DNA of 64,000 bases from Synaphobranchus kaupii (GCA_029718625.1 CM056380.1:110862302-110926301), one strand, 5' to 3'. Shown: positions 24,203-34,689, numbered from the stretch's first letter. Notes: generated by a model not told the origin, from the sequence alone. Numbers and translations are program-made.

Positions 24203-27200
24203 TAGAGCCCAAATGATATGGGATTTTTGAGACCGATACTGATAACGATTTTAGATGGGGGCAATTCACCGATTACCGCTATGGCAGCCGATATAGTGAA
24301 CTTTTGAGCTTGAATGAAAATAGACCTTTTCTATGTGGATTGTGCACAGATTTAGCACCAATATGACTATGCAAAAGTACTCAGAAGACTTCTTTCTTAA
24401 ACAAATAACTTTATTACAAACAAATTTACATTATTAAATTATTATAATATTAACACAATTAACATCATCAAGCAATTTTAGAAATGAACAATGTGATCAA
24501 ATAAAGAATAGAAATGAAATAAATAGCTAAATAAACATCAGTACATTAAGTAACTTACTGACCATTTCAATAAAGAATAAATACAAATAATAGGCTATTT
24601 AAGTGATACTCATTTTATGACACAAATAAAAACTTATTCCGTTCATTAACTGCTTGATTGATAATTAAGAACTGAAAACTGGTTGGGAGTTAGCTATATC
24701 CGCATAAAGGTAGTCTAAGGTTACAGGAGGCCTATTTTACAGCCAATCGGCACTTTCTTTCTGGTCACATAACGTTGGCTAACAAGGGGAAAAAACAGCC
24801 AAACTAAATGTCTCGTTCACCGAAAGACGCATCGATTTAAAACCCCTCGGAGCTAGGCTCGAAAAAGTTTACAAAACCCTGGCTTTTTAACTGGTTTTAG
24901 CTATGAGTGTGTACAGGATTGGTTACCGAAACCTACCTGTAGAATCATTTCACTTGGGTCATAAATAAAGAATGGTACTCCCAAGAACATCTTCGCAGTT
25001 AATTTGACAGTTGAACATTTGCATTTATATGTCCTGTTCGTCCTTTTTACCTGCAGGACGATTTTGAGCGAGCTTGGGCGTTTTGTTGACAGGTTTGCGT
25101 TTGACTGCGAGTCTCTGAGAGTAGCCTTGGAACGTTAGATCTCCGTTCCTTTTGCCTCCTTGTATAGTAATTGTATTAGTTTGCAGTGTTTGTTAGCTGT
25201 GTGTTTTATTTGTTTTATATGCTACTCGCCTATTCTAACGCCTCATTACTGAGGCAGGGCGTTTATTATTGCTGGCCTTTTTAAAATGTTTCTCTCTCCT
25301 GGGAGATCGGGCGTTCATGCTTTTACTGAGTTACTTAACTCGTATAAGTATAGGGTAGCAGTTCTTTGTTCCCTTTCGCCTTGTTTGGTTTTCTTGCTGT
25401 GAAACCAGGCGTTTGTGCTTCTACTCATTTGCATGTTACTGTGTGCTGGTTCGTAGCTTCGGTACGTTTGGTGTGTGTTTTGTGCCATTATGCTACGCAC
25501 CTGTTCTTATGCGTCTTGTTGCTGAGACAAGGCGTTTATTATTTCTGGCTTTCTTCAGTCACTTTGTTCGTAGAAGTATGGGAGCCTTGTGTTTTGTTCC
25601 ATTAGCCTTGTTTGGTTTTCTTACTGAAACCTGGCGTTTGCGCTTCTACTCATTGGTGTGTGACAGTGAGCCAGTTAGTAGCCTTGGTATGTGTGTTCCT
25701 TGTCTTGTCTCCTTCCCTTAACTACGGGGTTTCCCGTCCTAGTGGCCTAGTGCTTAAAGAATCCCCTTGCTACGTTAGCTGGTTTAGAAAAACTACATAT
25801 TTTGTTATATTGAACAATCCAGGAAATTGATGGTAAGACATAATCAATAGAAATAGTTTAAAAGTAAGTTTTAGTTAATGTCTATGGTCTAAATGAATGG
25901 GGAAGTCACTTCAGAACCAGTGTGACATAGTCACTTGAGTACTTTATGGAAGAATGCACAGTGCAGGGTTGAAATTAAACTGAATTTGTATTAAATTGGG
26001 TTGTTTTAACCAAAGCATGCTGCAAGTTCTAGAATTGCAGTTGTGTATTTTCCAAGCTTAACTTCCCATGGTAAATTTCCGGAAATTTACTGGACATTTT
26101 CCGCCCCTTTGCAACCCTAGTTATCTCTATATTATAGCTACCGATTGTGGCTTAACTTGGACGGAGGAGGAGACACGTTGCATCTCCGTAAACACTTGGA
26201 AAGCGGCAAATTATCCATGTTGTTTATTTATTTTATTTTTTTCCAACTGTAACATTAAATGTCGATAGTTACCAATGCACACAGAAGATAAAATCCACTA
26301 TCAAGGAAACGTGCTGGGTGGAGCGCATTCTAGGTTTCGAAAACCACAGAACAGATTGCATTTGAGTAATGTGCAGCCTACAAACAGGTCAAGGTAACGT
26401 TAGTGAAAATTTCTCAACAAAAACATTTCCGAAACATTTCAAAACTAAAACCCTAGTGTGTACGAGACCATTAGCTAACGTTAGCTTGATGACTGGTAAC
26501 ATAGATTCCATACCAATAAGGTTTTTCCTCTCCTCTCATCCTAAGGTTAGCTGAGCAGGGGCTGTTTCACGTAGCAGAATTACTGAGTTAGCTTGATAAC
26601 CTGCACTGAGTAAAAACCCGTAACAGCTCTTTTTCTTCAGTCCATGTTCCAGATTTTGGAGGGTTCCGGGTTTTACTCAGTGTAGTTATTCAGCCAACTC
26701 CATAAGATTCGTGAAACAGGCCCCAGGAGCTGTCATTCGCTAGCTACCGTTAGCTAGCTATTCAAAACAAACGTCGTCGTCACCTTAATTCGGTCACATT
26801 AATCCCATTAATTTATTAGATATGAAAAGTTCATTTCAGTTAGTTAAAATACGGGGGTGAATCTAAATGCACACTGTCCTAAATATATATGTTATATCTC
26901 AATCGGTAGCCTATTCATGAATTATAAGGTTAGCTAAGTAATGGTGCAAAGTAAAAGAGCACAACGAGGTCTGTGGATGCATCTCACGTTTACGTTACGG
27001 GTAGTTGATTAGCTTGCCGATAGCTAGCTAGCAATGTTATCGTAGTTGACATTCATCGGCAGTTTGCAAACATTTATTAAGACCGCAATTAAAGAATGAC
27101 TAACATTACTGTTGTGTTAATACACTATTATTATTGACAATATTCAATTAGCTAGCAAGAGAAACTTGTTCCTTTCATTCAGTGAGTCTTCCTCCAGCGG

Positions 27201-27430
27201 CAGTGCTTCTCTCTGACTGAGTGAAGATTCCATGTCACGTGACATGTTGAGGGTAGCGAGAACACTAGATGGAGCCCACGTGTCAGTGTAAAAAAAAAAA
27301 GGCTATATCGGTCATTCATATCGGCCACATGTCGGCCACATGCCACATCCTTGACGACCGATACAGTATGGTCCAGAAACGCAAATATCGTCCCGATATA
27401 TCGGTCGTCCGATATATCGGTCAGGCTCTA
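24203..27430. mobile_element. hAT-type element, 3.2 kb, with 8-bp target duplication
   Basis: The ends are TAGAGCCC and GGCTCTA, and ATATAAAT is duplicated exactly at 24195-24202 and 27431-27438. Subterminal ATATCGG repeats (for example CGATATATCGGTCGTCCGAT near 27394) form the imperfect inverted termini. The interior has no recognisable transposase. It holds an LTR fragment at 25025-25776 and a segment related in inverse orientation to the MITE at 18833. Confidence 0.85.
25025..25776 (+). mobile_element. LTR fragment inside the hAT, same family as the 55.6 and 59.8 kb LTRs
   Basis: Blocks such as GACTGCGAGTCTCTGAGAGT, GGAACGTTAGATCTCCGTTC, ACTGAGGCAGGGCGTTTATT and GTGGCCTAGTGCTTAAAGAA align in order with 60535-61030. 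Both ends are missing (no TG start and no CATTACA end). The open frames here arise from this repeat and are not genes. Confidence 0.8.
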
Positions 27431-27814
27431 ATATAAATGCATGGGTGCGAATAATTGTGGCATGCGTGGTTTTGTTAAAAATAATTATTTCTTGACGACA
27501 TTAAGCTAATTCACCTAAATTAAATATAATATATAGTACAAATATACAGTATGTTATATAATTATTAATTAAATATAATATATAATACAAATATGTTATA
27601 TAATTCAAAACATATATTCATTGGTGGGAGGTTAGGGGTCACTGCTGTCCCTCTTCCTCTGGCAGGTAGCGACATATTGTGCTGCCAATTTTGCACAGCA
27701 CCTTACCTCTCCTAGGAGGATTTGTAATAATTGGGTGTTAGTGGGGGTTAGTTAACTGAGCCTCAGGACCAGCTGAGTGAAGGGACTCTTCTCTGGGCTC
27801 AGCTCTTGGTATTG

Positions 27815-27815
27815 A

Positions 27816-27847
<32 letters not shown>

Positions 27848-27857
27848 TCTCTCTCTC
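27815..27857. repeat. (CT)n tract between retrotransposon copies B and E
   Basis: CT run with one TAT interruption, joining the 5' edge of copy B to a small copy E. Confidence 0.95.
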
Positions 27858-27993
27858 AGGAAACACATTTGTTGATATTGCAAAAGTGTACAGTCGTACA
27901 TTTAAACATATGTTGAAATTTCAGATGAACAGTAAACACTATATAACTATGATGACTGTGATACCTATGATGTTTCATGTAACTCACTCTCCG
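27858..27993 (-). mobile_element. Copy E of the CT-tract retrotransposon, short 3' tail fragment
   Basis: It starts AGGAAACACATTTGTTGATATTGCAAAAG, matching the GGCATG-GGAAACA-ATTGCCAAAG layout of the family 3' tail. It ends about 135 bases later at another CT tract. Confidence 0.5.
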
Positions 27994-28011
27994 TTTCTCT
28001 CTCTCTCTCTC
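27994..28011. repeat. Short (CT)n tract between copies E and A
   Basis: About 18 bases of CT followed at once by the 3' tail of copy A (CAAGTTCAAGTTCAAATGGC). Confidence 0.9.
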
Positions 28012-28698
28012 AAGTTCAAGTTCAAATGGCTTTATCGGCATGAACGTAAATCAATCAATTGTTGCCAAAGCACAGTGCAGTACAACAACACATATTTATA
28101 GAAAATAATAATAATAATAAATTCATTAATATATACATATGGTACAGTAAGTGATGATATGTGGTTCCTATATTAATTACATATTATATAAGTGGATAAA
28201 GTTAATAAATAAAAATAATATTAATAATAATAACAAATCAATCAATAATAATAATAATCAAAAAAGAAGTATAGTGAAAATAAAATATACAAAAATGTTA
28301 GAATTACACAAAAAGAAATAAAATAATAAAATAATACAAATAAAAAATAAAATACAGTTTGCGAGAACTGATCAGATTGGGACTATGTTACATTGTTAAT
28401 TTATTTATTTATTTATTCATGGCAGGCTGTCACATATTGTGCAGAAGGTTCTATTAACTCTGGTACTTCTCCCAAACATATCTGTAGTTGTTCATCTTGT
28501 GTTTTGCTGTTATATGATGCTATTTTGTTTTTAACTGTACATAGGAAAGCTTCTCTTAAAGAAACATATGAGGAGCAGGAGAGGAGAAAGTGGAATTATG
28601 TCTCTATTTCTCCTGATCGACACTGATGTTCACATGTTCTCTCCTCTCTGGGCTTCCATGTTTTCCTATGGCACCCTTTTTCTATTTCCAGATTATGG

Positions 28699-29394
28699 TC
28701 ACTGAGTCTGTACATTGTTAAAGCGCGTCTCTGTTTTTTTTATATTAACAAGGTACTGTGCTAATGTATATTTTATGTTCAGTGATCGATAACATTCCAA
28801 TTTGTTAATGTTGTTTATTTCGTTCATCCAATTATCAATGTAATTATTTTTGTTCTTGTTATCCATTGTTTTTAGTTCTGTTTTTGAAAGAGTATGGAAG
28901 TCATTGTTTTGAAGATGGTACGTATCTTTGATATGTTTCAGGGGGTCTGTCTCTGGGCAGAGGCAGTTACTCATGAATGCTCTGTGCTGGTAGGATTCAG
29001 GATCAGCTTTTGCTAAGTGAGCCTGGAATTTGATAGCCCTTTTTATCATGGGGAGGGACAAAGGGAAGTTACCCAGTTCTGCTCTGCAGGTGTGGTTTGG
29101 GCTATTTCTATGAACCTTGAGGATGTCTTTGCAGAACTCAAGGTGTAGCTTTTCTATGGGATTTGTGTCCCATGATGTGCGTCTTTGATTAAGAAGTGGG
29201 CCCCATATCTCATTCCCATATACAACAATAGGTTGAATGACATTGTTGAATATTTTAAGCCAAATTTTAATTGGAGGATTTAATTTGTTTAATGACCTTC
29301 TGATGCTATAATAGGCCTTACGTGCTTTATCTGTCAATGCTTTGGCAAACCTTCCAGAAGCACTGATTATTATCCCTAGATAATTGTACTCCAT
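28699..29394 (-). pseudogene. Retrotransposon ORF2 C-terminal domain
   Basis: An open frame of about 230 residues starts YNYLGIIISASGRFAKALTD and continues KARKAYYSIRRSLN and QPIVVYGNEIWGPLL. This is the thumb/connector pattern seen after the RT of many LINEs. It is a different frame from the YADD segment, so it is joined by a frameshift. The Met at its start is not a genuine start codon. Confidence 0.8.
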
Positions 29395-29399
29395 AGTGT

Positions 29400-30329
29400 G
29401 CTGTAATTTGGTTTCTCCTATAGTAAATTGGTACTGTGATCTGGCATTTTTTTGGAACCACCATAATCGTTCTCTAGCAATTCTAGGTTCTGTTGTAACC
29501 CGTGTTCTGTAGGGGAAATCAAGACTAGATCATCTGCATACATGAGGAATTTGATTTATTTTCCTTGTAAATCTAGTCCAGGACTAGGAGAGTTTTCAAG
29601 TGTAGTGGCAAATTTGTTAATGTATATGTTGAACAGGGTAGGTGATAAGTTGCAGCCCTGATGAACTCCTCACCCTTGATTGAAATATTTCGTATTTCTG
29701 TTTCCAATTTTCACAGAGCATGTATTTTCTGAATATTTAGATTTAATTAGGTCATATAGTTTTCCACCTATGCCACTTTGAAGGAGTTGAAAAAGTAATC
29801 CATTGTGCCAAATTGAATCAAAAGCCTTTTTTATATCTACAAAGCAGGCAAATATCTTTCCTTTGTTTTTGTTGTGGACGTGATTCTTGATAAGGGTATG
29901 TAAAGTGTAAATATGGTCTGATGTTTGATGTTTGGGTAAGAAGCCTATTCGCCTTTTTGATAGGGCATTGTGTTCAATAAGGTATGTCGATAATCTGGAA
30001 TTTAGTATGCTACAGAAGACTTTTCCAAGGTTACTGTTAACGCAGATCCCTCTGTAATTGCTAGGGTCAAGTTTGTCTCCGCTTTTAAATATGGGGGTAA
30101 TGAGACCTTTATTCCAAATCACAGGGAAACATCCGGGTTTTAGCACCAGGTTGAAAAGTTTTAGAATAGCAAGTTGAAGTTTAGGACTGCTGTGCTTCAA
30201 CATTTCTGAATTGATGCTGTCAGTTCCACAGGCCTTTCCATTTTTAAGGGCTTTGAGTTTTGGTTTTAGTTCTTGGATAGTAATGGGATAATCAAGAGCA
30301 CATTGATTATGTTTTATTGCAGTTTCCAA
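29400..30329 (-). pseudogene. Retrotransposon reverse transcriptase domain, disrupted
   Basis: The first part reads through finger/palm motifs: KALKNGKACGTDSINSEML, LITPIFKSGDKLDPSNYRGI, GFLPKHQTSDHIYTLHTLI, and CFVDIKKAFDSIWH with the first catalytic Asp. A stop follows NQG, after which GVHQGCNLSPTLFNIYIN continues in the same frame. The catalytic YADD lies at 29529-29540 (complement), with another stop just before it. A frameshift then separates this part from the C-terminal domain. Confidence 0.88.
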
Positions 30330-30804
30330 TACTTTCAGTTTTTCTATAGTTAAGGTCTGATTGGAGGTTAAACTTTGGCATTCTGGATTTTTATAAAGAT
30401 CTTCAAAGTATCTTTTCCAGATGTTGCCATTTTTAATTGGAGTAGTTTCTGTTTGATGATTTGTATTACTTTTTTTTCATAATTGCCAGAAGGTATTTTG
30501 ATTGACAGCCTTTTCGATTTTGGTTAGTTCATTCTCCATATATTGTGATTTTTTCACCTGGAGTTTTTTTAAATATTGTTTTAGGGCCTGGAAGTATTCG
30601 AGGCGTCCCTCTTGGTCATTTGGGTTTCTATGTTTTTTGTTTGCAGTTTTCTTAAGTTATTTTTTGATGAAGCACATTCCTTATCAAACCATTTTTCTTT
30701 TTGCTTTGTGTTTCGTTTTCTATTTTTTGACATTTTCAATTTAGTTTCTTTGCCAATTGTATAAATATGTTAGTCAAATCACATGTGGCTAGATTTATGC
30801 TTTT

Positions 30805-31810
30805 TTAGTTAATTTCATATTGTGTGTTTAAAAATGTATCTATCATGTCCTGAATTTCATCACAGCACAATGCTGCATTATAGTCATTAATACTCTGTTC
30901 TGTCCATGTCCTCGGGAGAGGGAAAAGGTCAGGTTGTATGTTTGGTTTCTCAGTGTGTGTTACTGATTTTTTTAAATACAAGATTGTTTGGCAGTGGTCT
31001 GATATGGGAAGTTGAGGTAAAACTATAAATTCATTGATATATCTTGGTTCAATATCAGTAATGGCATAGTCCACCATGCTACTACCTAGTACAGAGCTGT
31101 AAGTGAATCTGCCCAGAGAGTCCCCCCTGATTCTGCCATTAACAATGTACAGACCCAGGCCTTTACACATCTGAAGTACCTGTTTGCCACTTTTGTTTAC
31201 CACACTGTCATAACTTTGTCTCTGTGTGGTTATGTAGTTTTGGTATAAAGGGTTTTGTCTAAATATATATCTGTTTCCCTCCATGTCAATAAAATCTGTC
31301 TCTCTACCAGTGCTGGCATTAAAATCACCACATAGTAGGATGGAACCTAAGGACTGGAAATGGCTCATTTCTTTTTGGAGTTCCTTAAAGTCTTCCTCCA
31401 CATAGTATGGGGAATTTGAAGGTGGAATATATACTGCACATAGATAAACATTGCAATTTTTTTCTAGTATGCTTCTGTCAATTTGAATCCAAATGTGGTT
31501 TTTTCCTTTTTTGATTGGTGAGATGCAATCTTTATATTCCCCTTTATACCATACCAGAATACCACCTGAGTCTCGGCCATTCTTAACATGGGCATGTTTT
31601 ACAGAGGGTATGCTAACTTCAGTATAATTATTTGGACAATTAGAATTGATATGTTTTTGATTCCATGTTTCATTTAAAATAATGATATCTGTATTTTTTA
31701 CACTATTTACACAATCTAAAAAAAAATACAAAATCTAAAAAAATATTTTTTAACTAAAAGTTGAAGAGTATAAGCCCTGAATGTTCCAATTACTAATAGA
31801 GAATGATGCT
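30805..31810 (-). pseudogene. Retrotransposon endonuclease domain (APE type), disrupted
   Basis: The minus frame contains the endonuclease/exonuclease/phosphatase signatures: an early SNWNIQGL strand, IIILNETW with the metal-binding Glu, a GGILVWYK strand, LCAVYIPPSNSPYY, LLCGDFNA with the catalytic Asp-Phe-Asn, and VDYAITD followed by LPISDHCQT with the C-terminal Ser-Asp-His. In the element this domain nicks target DNA to start target-primed reverse transcription. Two in-frame stops lie near 31745 between the SNWNIQGL strand and the rest, so this copy cannot make the full protein. Confidence 0.85.
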
Positions 31811-31864
31811 ATATTTCTTATCTTTATGGTAAAGGTGTTTCACAAAGAATTTGTATAATTGAAG

Positions 31865-31898
31865 TCTCTCTCTCTCTCTCTCTCTCTCTCCTCCTAAG
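31865..31898 (+). promoter_or_regulatory. plpp4: 3' splice site of plpp4 intron 5, polypyrimidine tract made of a CT microsatellite
   Basis: A CT dinucleotide tract of about 30 bases (31865-31894) runs into TAAG, and the exon begins at 31899. No other pyrimidine tract feeds this acceptor. Immediately left of the tract is the 5' end of an antisense non-LTR retrotransposon, so the usual branch-point window lies in the microsatellite or at the edge of the retrotransposon. Confidence 0.8.
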
Positions 31899-32069
31899 TT
31901 GCGTTCTCTGGCCTGGGCTTTACCTCTTTTTACCTGGCCGGGAAGCTGCAGTGCTTCACCGATAGCGGGCGTGGCCGCAGCTGGCGGCTCTGTGCCATGG
32001 TGCTGCCGCTCTACAGTGCCATGATGATCGCTCTTTCCCGCACCTGCGACTACAAGCACCACTGGCAAG
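31899..32069 (+). CDS. plpp4: plpp4 coding exon 6 (transmembrane segments and PAP2 motif 3)
   Basis: This 171-nt exon follows acceptor AAG (31896-31898), fed by a long CT tract. Two bases complete a Phe codon, then it reads [32 protein letters not shown], and [20 protein letters not shown] followed by HWQ. The final G plus AT of exon 7 gives Asp, completing SR-x5-H-x3-D, the third PAP2 catalytic motif with its nucleophilic His and charge-relay Asp. Two hydrophobic stretches fit two transmembrane helices. The donor is GCAAGT (32070-32075), a GC instead of GT. The preceding intron is about 25.7 kb and full of transposons. Phase and residues agree with PLPP4 throughout and there is no frameshift. 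Confidence 0.96.
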
Positions 32070-32075
32070 GCAAGT
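32070..32075 (+). promoter_or_regulatory. plpp4: Non-canonical GC 5' splice site of plpp4 intron 6
   Basis: The exon 6 reading frame joins exon 7 only if the exon ends CAAG at 32069 and the intron starts GCAAGT. Apart from C for T at +2 the site matches the consensus (AAG|GCAAGT), which is typical of functional GC-AG introns. The GT inside GCAAGT (32074) would add four bases and break the frame. Confidence 0.85.
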
Positions 32076-32431
32076 TGGCTTAGCTAGCACTCAGCACCAC
32101 TCACAGAAGTGTAACGTTTGCCTGACGGGTTTATCTGATGCTGTTGAGTATCTGATGATCCAAGGCCCCTACATCATGACTCAGTGCACACAGCGCAGAG
32201 GTTTTTTTTTTCTTTGTTGTTATTACCCTGAAGAGGCTTTGCGTAAGGGTCTGAAAACATCACCCAGTTGGGGAATGTTCTAATCACTGGATGGAAACCT
32301 CTGTGTTTGTTTTAGGAATACAAAACTGCACTATCGCCAAGAAGGCACAGAAGGCCCATTTATAGTCAATGGGCCTCATTCACAAAACAATCAGATTTGA
32401 TTGTAAACTCATGGCATTCAACTCTTTTTTT

Positions 32432-33781
32432 GGTAACACTTTATTTGACAGTGGTCATCATGACATGGAAATGACAGTGTCATTACCATGACATAACACC
32501 TGTCATGAAGTGTCATGTCCATTCATAACTATGACATAGTGTTGTTATTACACAATCTGCGATTTGTGTTATGACACAACTGACACAACAACCTGCATAG
32601 AAGGCTCACTTTGACAGGGGTGTCATAACACTGATTCCCCATGACATTTGAAAATTACTATGTTCATTATTAATGTTGCTATGTGCCAGTTGCCAAACAG
32701 TGATACCTCATACTAAAACACATTGTCATGCGTTTATATTCTTTTGGTTGGGATGAGTTAATCTTGATAGATAGATACCAATGTTAATTTGCTGTGACAC
32801 CTACCTTAACCTCTGGAAGAACCACACCTTCTGAAATTCATCCCTGCAACAACTCCTTTAAAATACAGGTGGATATGTTCCCATCAAAACTGTTTCATGT
32901 CACTGTGCTAATCTTCTTGTTATTTTTTATTTTTTATTCCTTATATCCATTCTTGGAAATTAACTAATTTTATGGGGTGGTTGTGAGGCGCATGCCAGTG
33001 CCATGACATTGTTTAGACCACGTCAAATAAAGTGGTAGCATTTTAACTTGTCATTAGGAGCTATGCTAGTGAAAGGTTTTCTGCTGATATGAACATAAGA
33101 ACTGCATGACAGTGTCATGACATTATTTAGACCATGTCAAATAAAGTGAGAGCATTTTAACTTGTCATTATTATGTCATTAGGAGCTATGCTAGTGAATC
33201 TCAAGATTAGGTTTTCTGCTGGTATGAACATAAGAACTGCATGACAGTGTCATGACATTATTTAGACCATGTCAAATAAATGTTAGTATTTTAACTTGTC
33301 ATTAGTATGTCATTAGGAGCTATGCTAGTGAAACTCAAGTTTACGTTCTCTGTGGGTATGAACATAAGAACTGCAAACTCAAACTCCCTCACAAAGTTCA
33401 CCATCTCGGCACCCGCTCAAACAAAACACCCCAGTCCATCATTGCAAAATTTGAACACTACCAGCAAAAATAACTGATTAAAATTAAAGGAAAGGAACTA
33501 AAAGGAACCAAATTTGGATTAAACGACCAATACCCGCGACCAATGATGGACATAGTCATTTTCAAATGTCATGGGGAATCAGTGTTATGACACCCCTGTC
33601 ATAGTGAGCCTTCTATGCAGGTTGATATGTCAGTTGTGTCATAACACAAATCACAGATTGTGTAATAACAACACTATGTCATAATTATGAATGGACATGA
33701 CACTTCATGACAGGTGTTATGTCATGGTAATGACACTGTCATTTCCATGTCATGACGACCACTGTCAAATAAAGTGTTACC
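32432..33781. mobile_element. 1350-bp transposon with arms of about 220 bp, starting GGTAACACTTTATTTGACAG
   Basis: The left arm 32432-32655 and right arm 33556-33781 are near-perfect reverse complements. CTTTTTTT flanks both sides, fitting an 8-bp duplication, though the sequence is low-complexity. The centre contains a minisatellite at about 33000-33370. No transposase is present. Confidence 0.8.
32990..33375. repeat. Tandem repeat inside the transposon, about 3 units of about 115-130 bp
   Basis: Each unit contains GACATTATTTAGACCATGTC, a TTTTAACTTGTCATTA segment, AGGAGCTATGCTAGTGAA and ATGAACATAAGAACTGCA. Unit lengths vary through small indels. Confidence 0.85.
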
Positions 33782-34689
33782 CTTTTTTTTGTCTAACCTG
33801 AATTTGTTTTTTGGTACGATCTGTGTGTCTTTGGAAACAAGTGTAAAGGCATATACATGAAAAAGGATTCTAATTAGATTGCTTTATTATTTATGCAATT
33901 TAAGTAGTTGCATACCTCATCTTAACAACACAGTGCTTATATATTACCATTTGTATATATATTATATATCAATTATAGGAATAGATAGGCTATTGATTTT
34001 AACTACATTAACTAACCTCTTAACTAATCTGAGGTCAAATCACTCATTTATTTTTATTTGGTTTTCAATTTTGATTTCAGTTTAGTTTTGCTTAGTTCTA
34101 TAGCGGGTATGCTAGTTTTAGTTTATTTTTCGGTTTTTCAAAACATTTATTTATATTTCAGTTTACATTAATGTTTTTTCACACCTTAGTTTCAGTTAGT
34201 GATAATAACCCTGTTGGGAGCACATGTAATTAATTTTGTTTATTGATAAAAAGTGACTGATGATGATATGTAAAGACCCACAAGCGTGAAGTCAAATTTG
34301 CTGCTTTTGGATTACTTGGCTAATTGTGCATTGGGGCGCCTTTTTTGCTAGGGTGTTTCTTTATGCCAATCAAATGAACATGCACAAAATCAAATTTACG
34401 AACATTCGGCATTCATCATCTGATACACCTGGGATATGCTAAAAATGAAAGGCTGCGTATGTTTCATGACACGTATGCGTATGTTTCGTAGAAACGTTTC
34501 TTAAGAACAAAAGTAAGAAGAATTTAAGAAACATTTTGTGAATGAGGCCCAACGAGTGTAAAGTTAACTGAACAAACCAAGGCAGCTACTGCTGCACAGC
34601 AAAGCTATCTTTACACAGCTATGCCTATACCATTAACTATCCCAGAAGTAAATTCAATAAGAAAGAGGACTACAAAAGAGGGTCATGGG

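Larger units (their letters stand above)
23706..27535. mobile_element. Tc1/mariner-like element fragment, itself split by an hAT
   Basis: The left part begins TACAGTGCACTCCACTATTA with TTGGCACCCCTGGTAAAGAT. The right part contains GGGTGCGAATAATTGTGGCA and AAGCTAATTCACCTAAAT. This TIR style (ATTATTGGCACCCTGG) is known from fish Tc1-like elements. The right terminus is not intact, and no transposase is visible. Confidence 0.55.
23556..27814 (-). mobile_element. Copy B of the CT-tract non-LTR retrotransposon, split by later insertions
   Basis: The 3' tail sits at 23556-23705: AATGCTTTATTGACCTGATA, then TATTGCCAAAGATATA. The rest resumes at about 27540-27814, with GGTAGCGACATATTGTGCTG and CCTCAGGACCAGCTGAGTGA then ACTCTTCTCTGGGCTCAGCT, ending at a CT tract. 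Blocks of this sort occur in this order in a teleost LINE family I recognise. About 3.8 kb of DNA transposon sequence interrupts the copy. No coding domain remains. Confidence 0.65.
28012..31864 (-). mobile_element. Copy A: near full-length non-LTR retrotransposon (APE endonuclease plus reverse transcriptase), inactivated
   Basis: The element is on the minus strand. Its 3' tail at 28012-28075 reads on + as TTCAAATGGCTTTATCGGCA and TTGTTGCCAAAGCACAGTGC, with CT repeats beyond. An A/T-rich 3' UTR follows, then the C-terminal domain, reverse transcriptase and apurinic-type endonuclease, whose N-terminal strand (SNWNIQG) lies near 31790. There are in-frame stops just after the endonuclease start, a frame break between endonuclease and RT, and stops around the YADD site. 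No ORF1 is visible and the 5' end is at the CT tract, so it is probably 5'-truncated. Clade not assigned; CT-flanked copies suggest a TC-repeat-targeting family. Confidence 0.88.
32371..34550. mobile_element. DNA transposon with GGGCCTCATTCACAAAA termini, interrupted by a second element
   Basis: GGGCCTCATTCACAAAA at 32371 pairs with TTTTGTGAATGAGGCCC ending at 34550. After removing the 1350-bp insertion at 32432-33781 the host element is about 0.8 kb. TIRs with ACGTTTCTTAAGAACAAAAG-type subterminal sequence are common in fish. I found no clear target duplication and no coding sequence. Confidence 0.7.

Noticed and set aside
31793..32068. 91-codon minus-strand ORF
   Set aside because: Antisense of plpp4 exon 6 running through the CT tract into the retrotransposon end.
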